Positions 1-6,629 of a DNA stretch of 9,217 bases are shown piece by piece. The position numbers and the translations under genes are program-made. The notes under the pieces were generated by a model. That model was not told the DNA's origin. It did no database searches and saw nothing but the letters and a program-made list of their open reading frames with translations. Source of the stretch: MADRE2 sp964397015 (GTDB lineage: Bacteria; Desulfobacterota; Desulfobacteria; Desulfobacterales; Desulfobacteraceae); assembly GCA_964397015.1 (NCBI GenBank), contig CAYNHL010000138.1:1-9217 (forward strand), given 5' to 3'. Positions within the stretch are counted from its first letter, which is position 1, and the number at the start of each line of letters is the position of its first letter.

Positions 1-924
1 AATACTTGTTTCGTACACAAGAACAGAGGTAAGGAGATCAAACAATGCCATTCCCACGGATTTGAAAAATCCGGTGCCGCCGGTCCATGTATCAGGTGAT
101 TCCACAAGAGAAGAAAACAATTCAATTTTGCTTTCGTCCACCTTGTTTTTAGCCAGGGGGATTGCCATGTCTCCGGATTCTTTCATTGCAAACCGGGTAT
201 CTACAAAGACCCGGTCAGCCCGCTGGATCACCTCGTCGGGAAATTCCTGCATATCGGGTTTAAATGAGCCTATCCCGATAAAGGTCGCAAGTTTTGGTCC
301 TGCATCCTCGATATCGAACAGCGGGGTTCTGCTTGTAGTTGCCGTAATCACCAGTTCACTGCTGCCTGCTACCTGTCCAGCATTTTCGGCAACCACACAG
401 GTTAATTTGTCAAATTCCTTTTCCAGCAGCCCGGCCATATTTTCAGCCAGTTTTCTGTCAAGATCCATGATATAAAGTGTTTCGATCTGCCGGTTGAGCA
501 TCAGGTATTTTGCCTGGAAATATCCCTGGATTCCAGCCCCGAATATACCTGCGGTCCTGATGGTTTCTCTTGACAGACAGTTTACGGCCAGACCGCCTAC
601 CGCGCCCGTTCTCTGGGCGGTAACGGCAGCTCCATCCATCAGGGCCAGCGGATTGCCGGACCGGTTGTCACACAAAACAAGCACGCCGTTGACAGCCGGC
701 AGGTTGTATTGATAGGCCCCCGGGAAAACTGACACCAGCTTGGTGGCAAAATATTTTTTTGAAAAACAGGGCATGAGAAGCAAGGTATTTTCCCCGTCCT
801 GGACATGGACGCGATCCGGCATATTGAATTCGCCGGACTGCATCATCAAGTAGGCTTGAGCCACAGATTCCTGAACCAGGTCCCCTGATATATCGAAAAT
901 ATCTGATTTATTCAAATACAGCAT
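1..924 (-). CDS. Ornithine cyclodeaminase/mu-crystallin family NAD(P)-dependent oxidoreductase (C-terminus beyond window)
   Basis: Reading leftward from an ATG at 924, an open frame of 308 codons runs off the left edge. The family is usually about 320-330 residues, so only the last 15-20 are missing. An excellent ribosome binding site (AAAGGAGG) precedes the start. The Rossmann nucleotide-binding motif GAGIQG lies at residues 129-134. Family substrate-site residues are recognisable: Arg38 in MPDR, Lys62 in ATKLVSVFP, Arg105 in TAQRTGAVGG and Asp224 in GSFKPDM. The near-terminal GFFKSVGMALFDL segment is also typical. Known members are ornithine or lysine cyclodeaminases, ketimine and pyrroline-2-carboxylate reductases, and archaeal-type alanine dehydrogenases. 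They are cytoplasmic enzymes that reduce or cyclise amino or imino acids. Family membership is clear, but sequence reading alone does not settle the substrate. Ald lies 1.2 kb away. Confidence 0.9.
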   Translation of the reverse strand, partial: MLYLNKSDIFDISGDLVQESVAQAYLMMQSGEFNMPDRVHVQDGENTLLLMPCFSKKYFATKLVSVFPGAYQYNLPAVNGVLVLCDNRSGNPLALMDGAAVTAQRTGAVGGLAVNCLSRETIRTAGIFGAGIQGYFQAKYLMLNRQIETLYIMDLDRKLAENMAGLLEKEFDKLTCVVAENAGQVAGSSELVITATTSRTPLFDIEDAGPKLATFIGIGSFKPDMQEFPDEVIQRADRVFVDTRFAMKESGDMAIPLAKNKVDESKIELFSSLVESPDTWTGGTGFFKSVGMALFDLLTSVLVYETSI

Positions 925-968
925 AAAAAATTTTATCCTCCTTTGCTTGAAGAGTTTGGATGATCACT

Positions 969-977
969 ATCATACCA
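969..977 (-). promoter_or_regulatory. Candidate extended -10 promoter for the ornithine cyclodeaminase-family gene
   Basis: On the minus strand the sequence reads TGGTATGAT: a TATGAT hexamer preceded by the TGn extension typical of sigma-70 extended -10 promoters. It would start transcription near 962, giving a leader of about 38 nt that contains the strong AAAGGAGG site. No convincing -35 hexamer lies at the proper distance. A short dyad, ATGAT-CACT-ATCAT (960-973), overlaps this -10 element and could be an operator. That is a weak inference. Confidence 0.4.
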
Positions 978-1080
978 GACTCCTTTACAATAATATATCT
1001 TTTCTTTTTACCGCAGGGTATGTTACCAACCTTGATGGACTGGACATGTTAAACACTAATTGATACAGGAAAATACCATC

Positions 1081-1683
1081 ATGATCGAAAAAGAAATGGT
1101 TCTATGCATCCCCAAAGACAGGCTGCCTGCCGAATGGACCCGGGAGCGGACCCGGTTCAGCACAGACCTGGACACCTTCTGCTCTGCCTGCGAGACAGCA
1201 GGCTACACCTTTGAAAAAAGGGCGGCAGTGGAATCCGATCCATCCTTCAAGCAGGTGATCCCGTATATTGTTTTCCAGACAGCCGACCGGGAGCAGATGG
1301 CCATATACCGCAGGACCGGCAGTGAAAAAAGGCTCCATGATCTCTGGTCGGTCGGTATCGGGGGTCACATCAACCCGGTGGATCAAAGCGGCAAAACGGC
1401 ATCATTCAAACAGATCCTGCTGTCCGGCATGGCCCGGGAACTCGGCGAAGAAATAATCGACCCGCCCCATGACAGCCCGTCTCAGTTCATGGGGATCATC
1501 AATGAAAACGAGACAGATGTAGGGAAAGTTCACATGGGGGCTGTATTCCGCCTGCTGATAACCCGGCCTGAACGGGTAAGGCCCGGTGCGGAACTGACGG
1601 ATTTCAAGTGGGTGGCATCAAATACAGTACCGCAGTACACCCTGGAACTGTGGTCACAACTGGCACTGTCACTGGTATCCTGA
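1081..1683 (+). CDS. Predicted Nudix-superfamily phosphoesterase (COG4112-like)
   Basis: This 200-residue cytoplasmic protein resembles the family annotated as predicted phosphoesterases related to MutT. Typical segments are ESDPSFKQVIPYIVF (51-65), YRRTG (76-80), RLHDLWSVGIGGHINPVD (84-101) and the metal-binding Nudix core RELGEE (119-124), followed by a VHMGAVF strand (150-156). The Nudix box is non-canonical: about ten extra residues separate the glycine from the RE pair, and the usual upstream glutamate is not evident. Substrate and reaction are unknown; hydrolysis of a nucleoside-diphosphate-linked compound is the family expectation. I chose ATG 1081 because ACAGGA lies ten bases upstream. 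An in-frame TTG at 1060 would add seven residues but has no visible ribosome binding site. The gene is divergent from the ornithine cyclodeaminase-family gene and convergent with the TrpR-like gene. Confidence 0.85.
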   Translation: MIEKEMVLCIPKDRLPAEWTRERTRFSTDLDTFCSACETAGYTFEKRAAVESDPSFKQVIPYIVFQTADREQMAIYRRTGSEKRLHDLWSVGIGGHINPVDQSGKTASFKQILLSGMARELGEEIIDPPHDSPSQFMGIINENETDVGKVHMGAVFRLLITRPERVRPGAELTDFKWVASNTVPQYTLELWSQLALSLVS

Positions 1684-1724
1684 ACAGCACCTGGACGGCA
1701 TGGACTATATCCGGGCTGTATGGA

Positions 1725-2006
1725 CTAGAGGTTCTGCAGCATTTTGAGGGTTATGGAATCACGGTTTTTCAATATCTTTGATCCACGGGTAATTTTGCAA
1801 AGGCTGATGCCGTGCTTTTTTGCTATCCGGCGCTGGGGAATTCCCCTGTACAGGTCTTTCATAAGCTGCCACCTCTTTGACAGGTCATCGAGCTCCGATG
1901 GTGTCAGCATTTCTTCAAGAAACAGGGCAAGATCCTGCGGATCATCCATGGACACAATTTTTTCCAACAGCTCTTTATCCAGGTTCATGACATGGATATG
2001 TATCAT
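1725..2006 (-). CDS. TrpR-family transcriptional regulator
   Basis: A 93-residue helical protein with a helix-turn-helix at about residues 57-79. From memory it aligns well with E. coli TrpR across the core: LTPSELDDLSKR (34-45), LYRGIPQRR (52-60) and ITRGSKILK (72-80). The arginines matching TrpR Arg54 and Arg84, which contact tryptophan, appear conserved. The residue matching Ser88 is isoleucine, and one residue is missing ahead of the helix-turn-helix. It could be a tryptophan-responsive repressor or a YerC/YecD-type relative of unknown ligand. The start is uncertain: ATG 2006 or ATG 1988 (87 residues) are both possible and neither has a good ribosome binding site. The frame stays open upstream to about 2093, but that stretch would run into the palindrome and does not look like protein. 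The gene lies downstream of ald on the same strand and may be co-transcribed with it. Confidence 0.82.
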   Translation of the reverse strand: MIHIHVMNLDKELLEKIVSMDDPQDLALFLEEMLTPSELDDLSKRWQLMKDLYRGIPQRRIAKKHGISLCKITRGSKILKNRDSITLKMLQNL

Positions 2007-2063
2007 GTATCTATGAATAGAAACAAGCAAAATTTTAAAAACCGGTATGCAGAAATTAAGAGA

Positions 2064-2108
2064 GGTCAGGCTTGTGGAACTGAGCGGGGTCAAGCCTGAC
2101 CCCGCTCA
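2064..2108. repeat. REP-like palindromic element between ald and the TrpR-like gene
   Basis: A perfect 12-bp inverted repeat (TGAGCGGGGTCA at 2081-2092, TGACCCCGCTCA at 2097-2108) encloses the loop AGCC. A second perfect inverted repeat of 10 bp pairs GGTCAGGCTT (2064-2073) with AAGCCTGACC (2092-2101). The two pairings share bases and exclude each other. No T tract follows on either strand, so this is not a standard intrinsic terminator. The GGGGTCAGGCTTGACC core resembles dispersed palindromes I associate with REP elements and REP-associated transposases. That origin is inference. Placed just after the ald stop, it could protect the ald transcript or attenuate read-through. Confidence 0.7.
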
Positions 2109-2133
2109 CCATCGGTGGAGTCCTAAAGTTGAT

Positions 2134-3243
2134 CTATATCAGGGAAGACAGGTCGGTACAAGGGATGCCGAAGGCATCGGATACGGGTTGATAAACAACC
2201 TTGTCACCGACATAATTCACGCCTTTTGCAAATCCGGGATCATCACAGACGGCTTTCCATCCATTATCAGCTATTTTCAAGGCGTAGGGCAATGTCACGT
2301 TGGTCAGGGCCATGGTGGAGGTCAATGGTACAGCACCGGGCATATTGGCCACACAATAATGGATCACGCCATCCACTTCGTAAATGGGGTCTTTGTGGGT
2401 GGTGGGCCTGGATGTTTCAAAGCAGCCGCCCTGGTCGATAGCTACATCCACGAGCACGCTTCCTTTTTTCATGGACGAGAGCATGTCTCTCGTAATCAGC
2501 CTGGGAGCCTTGGCTCCGGCAACAAGAACCGCACCGATCACAAGGTCCGCTGTCCTGGCGCATTCCCGGATCATGGCAGGAGACGACATCAAAGGGGTGC
2601 AGTTTGCGGGCATGATTTCGGACAGGTAACGAAGACGGTTGATATCCATGTCCAGGATAGTGACACGGGCTCCCATGCCGCATGCGATCCGGGCTGCATT
2701 GATACCTACCACCCCGCCGCCGATAACCAGGACCTCGGCCGGCGGAGTACCGGGAACACCGCCAAGCAGAAGTCCCCTGCCCCCGAATGTCCTTTCCAGG
2801 TATTTGGCGCCCTGCTGGGTCGCCAGGCGGCCGGCTACTTCGCTCATGGGGGCCAGCAACGGCAGTCCGCCATTTTTGTCTTCAATGGTTTCATAAGCGA
2901 TCCCGATCGAGCCGGTTTTCAGCAGCGCCTCGGTCAATCCCTGGTCCGCTGCAAGGTGAAGATAGGTGAACACGATCTGCCCGTCCCGGATCATCGGAAA
3001 TTCAGAAGCCTGCGGCTCCTTGACATGCATGACCATGTCCGATTCCCGGTACACCTGTGCCGCAGTATCCAGGATGACAGCCCCGGCCTCGACATACAAG
3101 CTGTCTTCAAACCCTGAACCATTGCCTGCAGATTTTTCGACATAGACATCATGTCCATGGGCTTTCATCATTTCAACACCGGCCGGTGTCATGCAAACTC
3201 GGTTTTCCTGGGGTTTGATTTCCTTTAAAATGCCAACAATCAT
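2134..3243 (-). CDS. ald: Alanine dehydrogenase
   Basis: This 369-residue cytoplasmic enzyme catalyses the reversible NAD-dependent oxidative deamination of L-alanine to pyruvate and ammonium. With ATG 3243 as start, the known catalytic residues of the family fall at their usual numbers: Arg15, Lys75 (HVKEP), His96 (YLHLAAD) and Asp270 (DVAIDQGG). The dinucleotide fold shows GGGVVG at 175-180 and Asp198 (ILDMD) for the NAD ribose. The family segment MPGAVPLTST is at 301-310. Length is typical and the gene looks intact. AAGGAG sits six bases before ATG 3243; the in-frame GTG at 3246 would lie too close to it. A sigma-54-like promoter and an upstream inverted repeat precede the gene, suggesting activator-dependent control. 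A palindrome and the TrpR-like gene follow it. Confidence 0.97.
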   Translation of the reverse strand: MIVGILKEIKPQENRVCMTPAGVEMMKAHGHDVYVEKSAGNGSGFEDSLYVEAGAVILDTAAQVYRESDMVMHVKEPQASEFPMIRDGQIVFTYLHLAADQGLTEALLKTGSIGIAYETIEDKNGGLPLLAPMSEVAGRLATQQGAKYLERTFGGRGLLLGGVPGTPPAEVLVIGGGVVGINAARIACGMGARVTILDMDINRLRYLSEIMPANCTPLMSSPAMIRECARTADLVIGAVLVAGAKAPRLITRDMLSSMKKGSVLVDVAIDQGGCFETSRPTTHKDPIYEVDGVIHYCVANMPGAVPLTSTMALTNVTLPYALKIADNGWKAVCDDPGFAKGVNYVGDKVVYQPVSDAFGIPCTDLSSLI

Positions 3244-3306
3244 CACTCTCTCCTTAATTTACCATTTTTGTCATATACTGTTGCTTCTATTGTATCCCCT
3301 CTTTTC

Positions 3307-3323
3307 TAGCAATTTTCCTGCCA
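3307..3323 (-). promoter_or_regulatory. Candidate sigma-54 promoter of ald
   Basis: On the minus strand the sequence is TGGCAGGAAAATTGCTA. It matches the sigma-54 consensus TGGCACG-N4-TTGCW at all but one specified position, with exactly ten bases between the invariant GG (-24) and GC (-12). Transcription would begin near 3297, leaving a leader of roughly 54 nt before ATG 3243. A TACAAT hexamer lies downstream at about 3287-3292, but it lacks a convincing -35 partner. The match and position are seen directly; use by sigma-54 RNA polymerase is inference. Confidence 0.6.
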
Positions 3324-3404
3324 CGATGACCAGACATTGAAATTTTTTACAACATACTGGTTTAACTTAATAATTGGCTTTGGCAGCATTCCATGGTTCA
3401 ACAG

Positions 3405-3431
3405 AGAAACAGGATCTTTCTGCCTGATTCT
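3405..3431. promoter_or_regulatory. Candidate upstream activator site for ald
   Basis: An inverted repeat pairs AGAAACAGG (3405-3413) with CCTGATTCT (3423-3431) across a 9-base spacer; eight of nine positions match. Its centre is about 120 bases upstream of the predicted sigma-54 start site, a usual distance for binding of an NtrC-type enhancer-binding activator. No such activator gene is in the window, so the assignment is inference from position and symmetry. Confidence 0.35.
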
Positions 3432-3491
3432 GGAAACTTTTCTTACCACTTTTTACCCTTGACTGCCCAAGGCAGCGCTGTAACTGGTAAC

Positions 3492-3527
3492 AAAAAAGAC
3501 CATTGGAAATAAAAGTTTCCAATGGTC
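3492..3527 (-). terminator. Intrinsic terminator after the purB/HD-GYP unit
   Basis: A perfect 12-bp stem (GACCATTGGAAA at 3498-3509, TTTCCAATGGTC at 3516-3527) encloses a 6-base loop. On the minus strand it is followed at once by six T residues (plus-strand A run 3492-3497). It begins five bases beyond the stop codon of the HD-GYP regulator gene. It should end that transcript and insulate the ald promoter region. There is no T tract on the plus strand, so it works in one direction only. Confidence 0.92.
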
Positions 3528-3531
3528 GGAA

Positions 3532-5109
3532 TTACTCAGGAAACCGGGTATTGATATGGATAAACTCATCTGCATAGAACAGAAACAAACGGGTCAGTAC
3601 GGGATCAAACTGCCGGCCTTCCTGGTCTCTGAAAAAGGAGAGAACACTTTCAACCGGCCAGGCATCCTTGTAACAGCGCTTGTGGGTCAGCGCGTCGAAC
3701 ACATCTGCAATGGCGGCGATCCTGCCGAAAACATGGATATTCTCCCCTGAAAGCTGCTGGGGATACCCTTTGCCGTCCCAGTGCTCATGATGCTGCAATG
3801 CAACAATGGCTGCCGTCTCCATAATCGGCCGCTTCGAGTTCCTCAATATTTCATACCCGATGCGTGCATGGGTTTTTACCACGTCGAATTCTTCAGGGGT
3901 CAGGCGGCCGGGCTTGGTCAAGATAGCCTCTGGAATACCTATCTTTCCCACGTCATGCATGGGAGATGCCATCCTGAGCAGCTCGGCGGTATCATTATCC
4001 AGGCCGTATTTTCCGGCCAGCAGAAAACAGAATTCAGCCACGCGTGTGACATGATGCGCAGTTTCACGGGAACGGGTTTCCACCACCTCGCCCAGGGTCA
4101 GAATCACCTCTTTTTGAGTATTGATTATCTCCCTGGCAAGGCTTAAATTGTCAAATCCAATGGAAATGTTGCTGGCGTAAATCCGGATAAGCCTCTTGTC
4201 AATGGAGGACAACCGATTTATCCCGGCCAGGTGCAGCAGGCTGGAAAATCCCTCCCTGGTATGGAATATCCCGGTATAAGAGGAGTCAAGCACCTGTTCT
4301 CCTCCACTGCTCCTGTGATCCTGGTAAAAACGGATTACAGAGGACGGCAGGCTCTGCTCCAGGGGCCTGCCGACATATGCGGCATATTGTCCGGTTCCCG
4401 CCATGACCATAACATCCCCGCCGGGCATTCCAACTGCATATGCACAGTTTATGGAACTGTCGTTTTCAAGCTGGAGTATTTTCAAAAGCCTGGACAATAC
4501 CTGGCCGGAAAAAGTCTTGACAGACTGGTTCTGGAACAGGGCGGCAGTGGCGTCGATTATCAGCTCGAGGCCTGTCTTGCTTTTTTCGATTGTCTGCAGG
4601 TTGTGGTAGGCCCTGAGGCATGCGGTGACGCTGGTATAAAGTTTTTGTGCCGTAAGCTCCGGCTTGGTTTTATAGTCATTGATATCATAGGATGAAATCA
4701 CTTCGTGCTCCGGAGCCTTGCCGGGCTGACCGGTCCTGAGCACGATCCTAACGGTCTGGTTGCCAAGATCCCTGCGGATGTATTCAACGAGTTCAAGGCC
4801 GGTATTGTCCTTTTCCATGACCACGTCCAGCAGGACCAGGGCGATGTCCTTGTGCTCGTCCATGGCCTGCTTCACATCCTTTTCACAATAGGCGCTGATC
4901 AACCGGACGGGCCGATGGTTGAATGTAAAGCCCCTCAGTGCGATCCGGGTTATATCATGGACATCCTCCTCGTCATCAACAACCAGGATTTTCCAGGGCG
5001 GGTTCTGGAAAACACGGTTCTTCAGGGCATCTCTTGCAAGGTCCTCACGCGCAAAAACCAGGACATCCTGGTCCCGGGAGCTTTGTTGTCCGGCAGGCTT
5101 ACTTTTCAT
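3532..5109 (-). CDS. Response regulator with REC, DUF3369-like and HD-GYP domains (cyclic-di-GMP phosphodiesterase)
   Basis: A 525-residue cytoplasmic protein. Residues 40-165 form a receiver domain with acidic pocket Asp45-Asp46, phosphoacceptor Asp95 (LLDVVM), Thr126 and Lys149 (TKP). Residues of about 170-335 match the sensor-like DUF3369 region that often follows such receivers. Residues of about 335-520 are an HD-GYP domain with HD at 385-386, GKIGIP (388-393), His414, the pair HH at 440-441 and GYP at 448-450. All metal and signature residues I know are present, so it should hydrolyse cyclic-di-GMP to pGpG or GMP, gated by phosphorylation. ATG 5109 follows GGAG by five bases and overlaps the purB stop by 11 nt, implying translational coupling. 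The frame extends nine codons further upstream, but the ribosome binding site favours 5109. No cognate histidine kinase is in the window. The terminator follows directly. Confidence 0.93.
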   Translation of the reverse strand: MKSKPAGQQSSRDQDVLVFAREDLARDALKNRVFQNPPWKILVVDDEEDVHDITRIALRGFTFNHRPVRLISAYCEKDVKQAMDEHKDIALVLLDVVMEKDNTGLELVEYIRRDLGNQTVRIVLRTGQPGKAPEHEVISSYDINDYKTKPELTAQKLYTSVTACLRAYHNLQTIEKSKTGLELIIDATAALFQNQSVKTFSGQVLSRLLKILQLENDSSINCAYAVGMPGGDVMVMAGTGQYAAYVGRPLEQSLPSSVIRFYQDHRSSGGEQVLDSSYTGIFHTREGFSSLLHLAGINRLSSIDKRLIRIYASNISIGFDNLSLAREIINTQKEVILTLGEVVETRSRETAHHVTRVAEFCFLLAGKYGLDNDTAELLRMASPMHDVGKIGIPEAILTKPGRLTPEEFDVVKTHARIGYEILRNSKRPIMETAAIVALQHHEHWDGKGYPQQLSGENIHVFGRIAAIADVFDALTHKRCYKDAWPVESVLSFFRDQEGRQFDPVLTRLFLFYADEFIHINTRFPE

Positions 5110-6475
5110 CCCCGCTCCGAAGAAAATAACGGTCAACCAGTGCCTGGGCGCAACCGGTATATGTTCGAGGAGTCAGCTCCTTCATACGGACTTTGACATG
5201 GGCCGGCACTTTTTCAAGGCTGTCGACAAAGTCATCCAGGCTCTGTCTGTCAATTTTGTGCCCCCGGGTCAACAGCTTGAGCCTTTCATAGGGATTATCT
5301 TCTTCAAATACCCGCATTGCTGTCTGAAAGGGTTCGGCCAGCAGTTCAAGGTTCTGATCCAGGTCACGGTTTAGCGCATCCTCGTCCAGGTCTGCCTTGG
5401 ACAGCCCTTTCATCGTGTTTTTCAAACCGATGGCCATATGGCCGAACACCGTACCCAGGCTGCGAAGCACCGTACTGTCGGTCAGATCCCTCTGGAATCT
5501 CGATTTAAGAAGTTTGACCGCCAGGTGCTCCATCATGGAAATCGCAAGCCCCATGTTACCTTCGCTGTTTTCAAAATCTATGGGATTTACCTTGTGAGGC
5601 ATTGTGGAAGACCCGGTTTCCCCCGGTGCCACCTTCTGCCTGAAATATCCCAGTGAAATATATCCCCACATGTCCCGGTCAAAATCCATTACTATGGCCG
5701 CGGCCCGGATCATGGCGTGGAGGATGAAAGAGATGGAGGCTGAAGGATTGATCTGGGTGGTGAAAAGAATGGGTTCCAGCCTGAGATGTCCGGAAAGAAA
5801 CCTTTCAGACGCTGCCATCCAGTCAATGTCCGGAAAAACGAAATGATGGGCGTTGTAATTTCCCGTGGCCCCGTTTATCTTGGCCTGAATCCGCTGCCTT
5901 TTCAGATGAGCGATCTCCTGCCGGATCCGCCATGCAAAATTGACGAACTCTTTTCCCACTGTCGTGGGGGTTGCCGGCTGGCCATGGGTGCGGGACATCA
6001 TTGCCACAGAACGCCAGGAAGCGGCATTTGCCTCCATTCTGCCGGCCAGCTCCTCCAGGAGCTCGACCACGAGATTACGGCCCTTTTCCAGCATCAAGGC
6101 ATAGGAAATGTTGTTGATATCATCGGATGTGCAGGCAAAATGAACCCACTCCCTGATATGGGCCATGCCTGATTCCGAAAGCCTGTCCTTGATAAAATAT
6201 TCTACCGCCTTGACATCATGGTTGGTTTGTTTTTCAATTTCCTTTACAATGCGGGCATCATCTTCGGAAAAATGTGCTGAAATCCGGTCAATGGCCTCCA
6301 TGTCAACAGGTTTTTCTGACAGTTTCAAATCAGAAAGCAGAAATTTGAGCCACTCAATCTCGACAACCACCCGGTGCCGGATTAGACCGTATTCGCTGAA
6401 TATGTCACGAAGAGGTCGTGTCAAGCCGGCGTACCGGCCATCCAGCGGGGATATCGTCATCAGCTGTGTCATCAT
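5099..6475 (-). CDS. purB: Adenylosuccinate lyase
   Basis: This 458-residue enzyme makes two eliminations of fumarate in purine synthesis: SAICAR to AICAR, and adenylosuccinate to AMP. It acts as a cytoplasmic homotetramer. It is of the E. coli type in length and in its N-terminus (ISPLDGRY at 8-15, then FSEYGL). The fumarate-lyase signature SSTMPHKVNP lies at 289-298, the TSDD segment at 116-119, and the SRTHGQ motif with catalytic-type His164 at 161-166. I chose the ATG-ATG pair starting at 6475 because AAGGA lies about nine bases upstream and homologues begin here. The frame extends 37 codons further, but that part crosses the predicted promoter and looks non-coding. The 3' end overlaps the start of the HD-GYP regulator gene. 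Confidence 0.97.
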   Translation of the reverse strand: MMTQLMTISPLDGRYAGLTRPLRDIFSEYGLIRHRVVVEIEWLKFLLSDLKLSEKPVDMEAIDRISAHFSEDDARIVKEIEKQTNHDVKAVEYFIKDRLSESGMAHIREWVHFACTSDDINNISYALMLEKGRNLVVELLEELAGRMEANAASWRSVAMMSRTHGQPATPTTVGKEFVNFAWRIRQEIAHLKRQRIQAKINGATGNYNAHHFVFPDIDWMAASERFLSGHLRLEPILFTTQINPSASISFILHAMIRAAAIVMDFDRDMWGYISLGYFRQKVAPGETGSSTMPHKVNPIDFENSEGNMGLAISMMEHLAVKLLKSRFQRDLTDSTVLRSLGTVFGHMAIGLKNTMKGLSKADLDEDALNRDLDQNLELLAEPFQTAMRVFEEDNPYERLKLLTRGHKIDRQSLDDFVDSLEKVPAHVKVRMKELTPRTYTGCAQALVDRYFLRSGDEK

Positions 6476-6527
6476 AAACTTTTTTCCTTGCTGTGTCTTC
6501 ACTTGATCCTGACCCCAATGAAACAAA

Positions 6528-6556
6528 ACTATATCAGATACCTTGAGCTTTCGCAA
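6528..6556 (-). promoter_or_regulatory. Candidate sigma-70 promoter of purB
   Basis: On the minus strand, TTGCGA (6551-6556) and TATAGT (6528-6533) are separated by exactly 17 bases, matching 4/6 and 5/6 of the -35 and -10 consensus. Transcription would begin near 6521, giving a leader of about 46 nt. I see no PurR-like operator and no riboswitch fold in the leader. Confidence 0.55.
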
Positions 6557-6599
6557 TGCACTGTTGTCCTGATTTTTATCAACCATAAAAATTAGTGGC

Positions 6600-6629
6600 T
6601 TGACAAGAACAGGCGGGTTAAAGTATTTT
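6600..6629 (+). promoter_or_regulatory. Candidate sigma-70 promoter of the ihfA-like gene
   Basis: A perfect TTGACA (6600-6605) is followed after 18 bases by TATTTT (6624-6629), in an AT-rich stretch. Transcription would start near 6636, about 58 nt before ATG 6694. It lies back to back with the purB promoter, so the 218-bp gap between the genes serves both directions. Confidence 0.5.

Noticed and set aside
62..712. Two plus-strand open frames at the left edge
   Set aside because: The minus strand carries a continuous open frame here with clear ornithine cyclodeaminase-family motifs, so the plus-strand frames are shadows.
1990..2012. Tandem GATACAT-GATACAT repeat at the start of the TrpR-like gene as an operator
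   Set aside because: Only two 7-base copies, overlapping a start codon and without dyad symmetry. This is too little to support a binding site.
2081..2108. The 12-bp hairpin after ald as an intrinsic terminator
   Set aside because: Neither strand has a T tract after the stem, so it does not fit a Rho-independent terminator.
2047..3117. Long plus-strand open frame of 356 codons antisense to ald
   Set aside because: It lies almost wholly over an unmistakable alanine dehydrogenase, and its translation is low in complexity and resembles no protein I know. It starts at an ATG without a ribosome binding site. It is a codon-bias shadow.
6504..6522. GATCCTGACCCCA as a second copy of the palindromic element
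   Set aside because: It shares only a short half-site with the element at 2064-2108 and lacks the opposite arm.
6476..6586. N-terminal extension of purB by 37 codons
   Set aside because: PurB homologues begin near MTISPLDGRY, AAGGA sits before the ATG at 6475, and the extension overlaps the best -10 hexamer.
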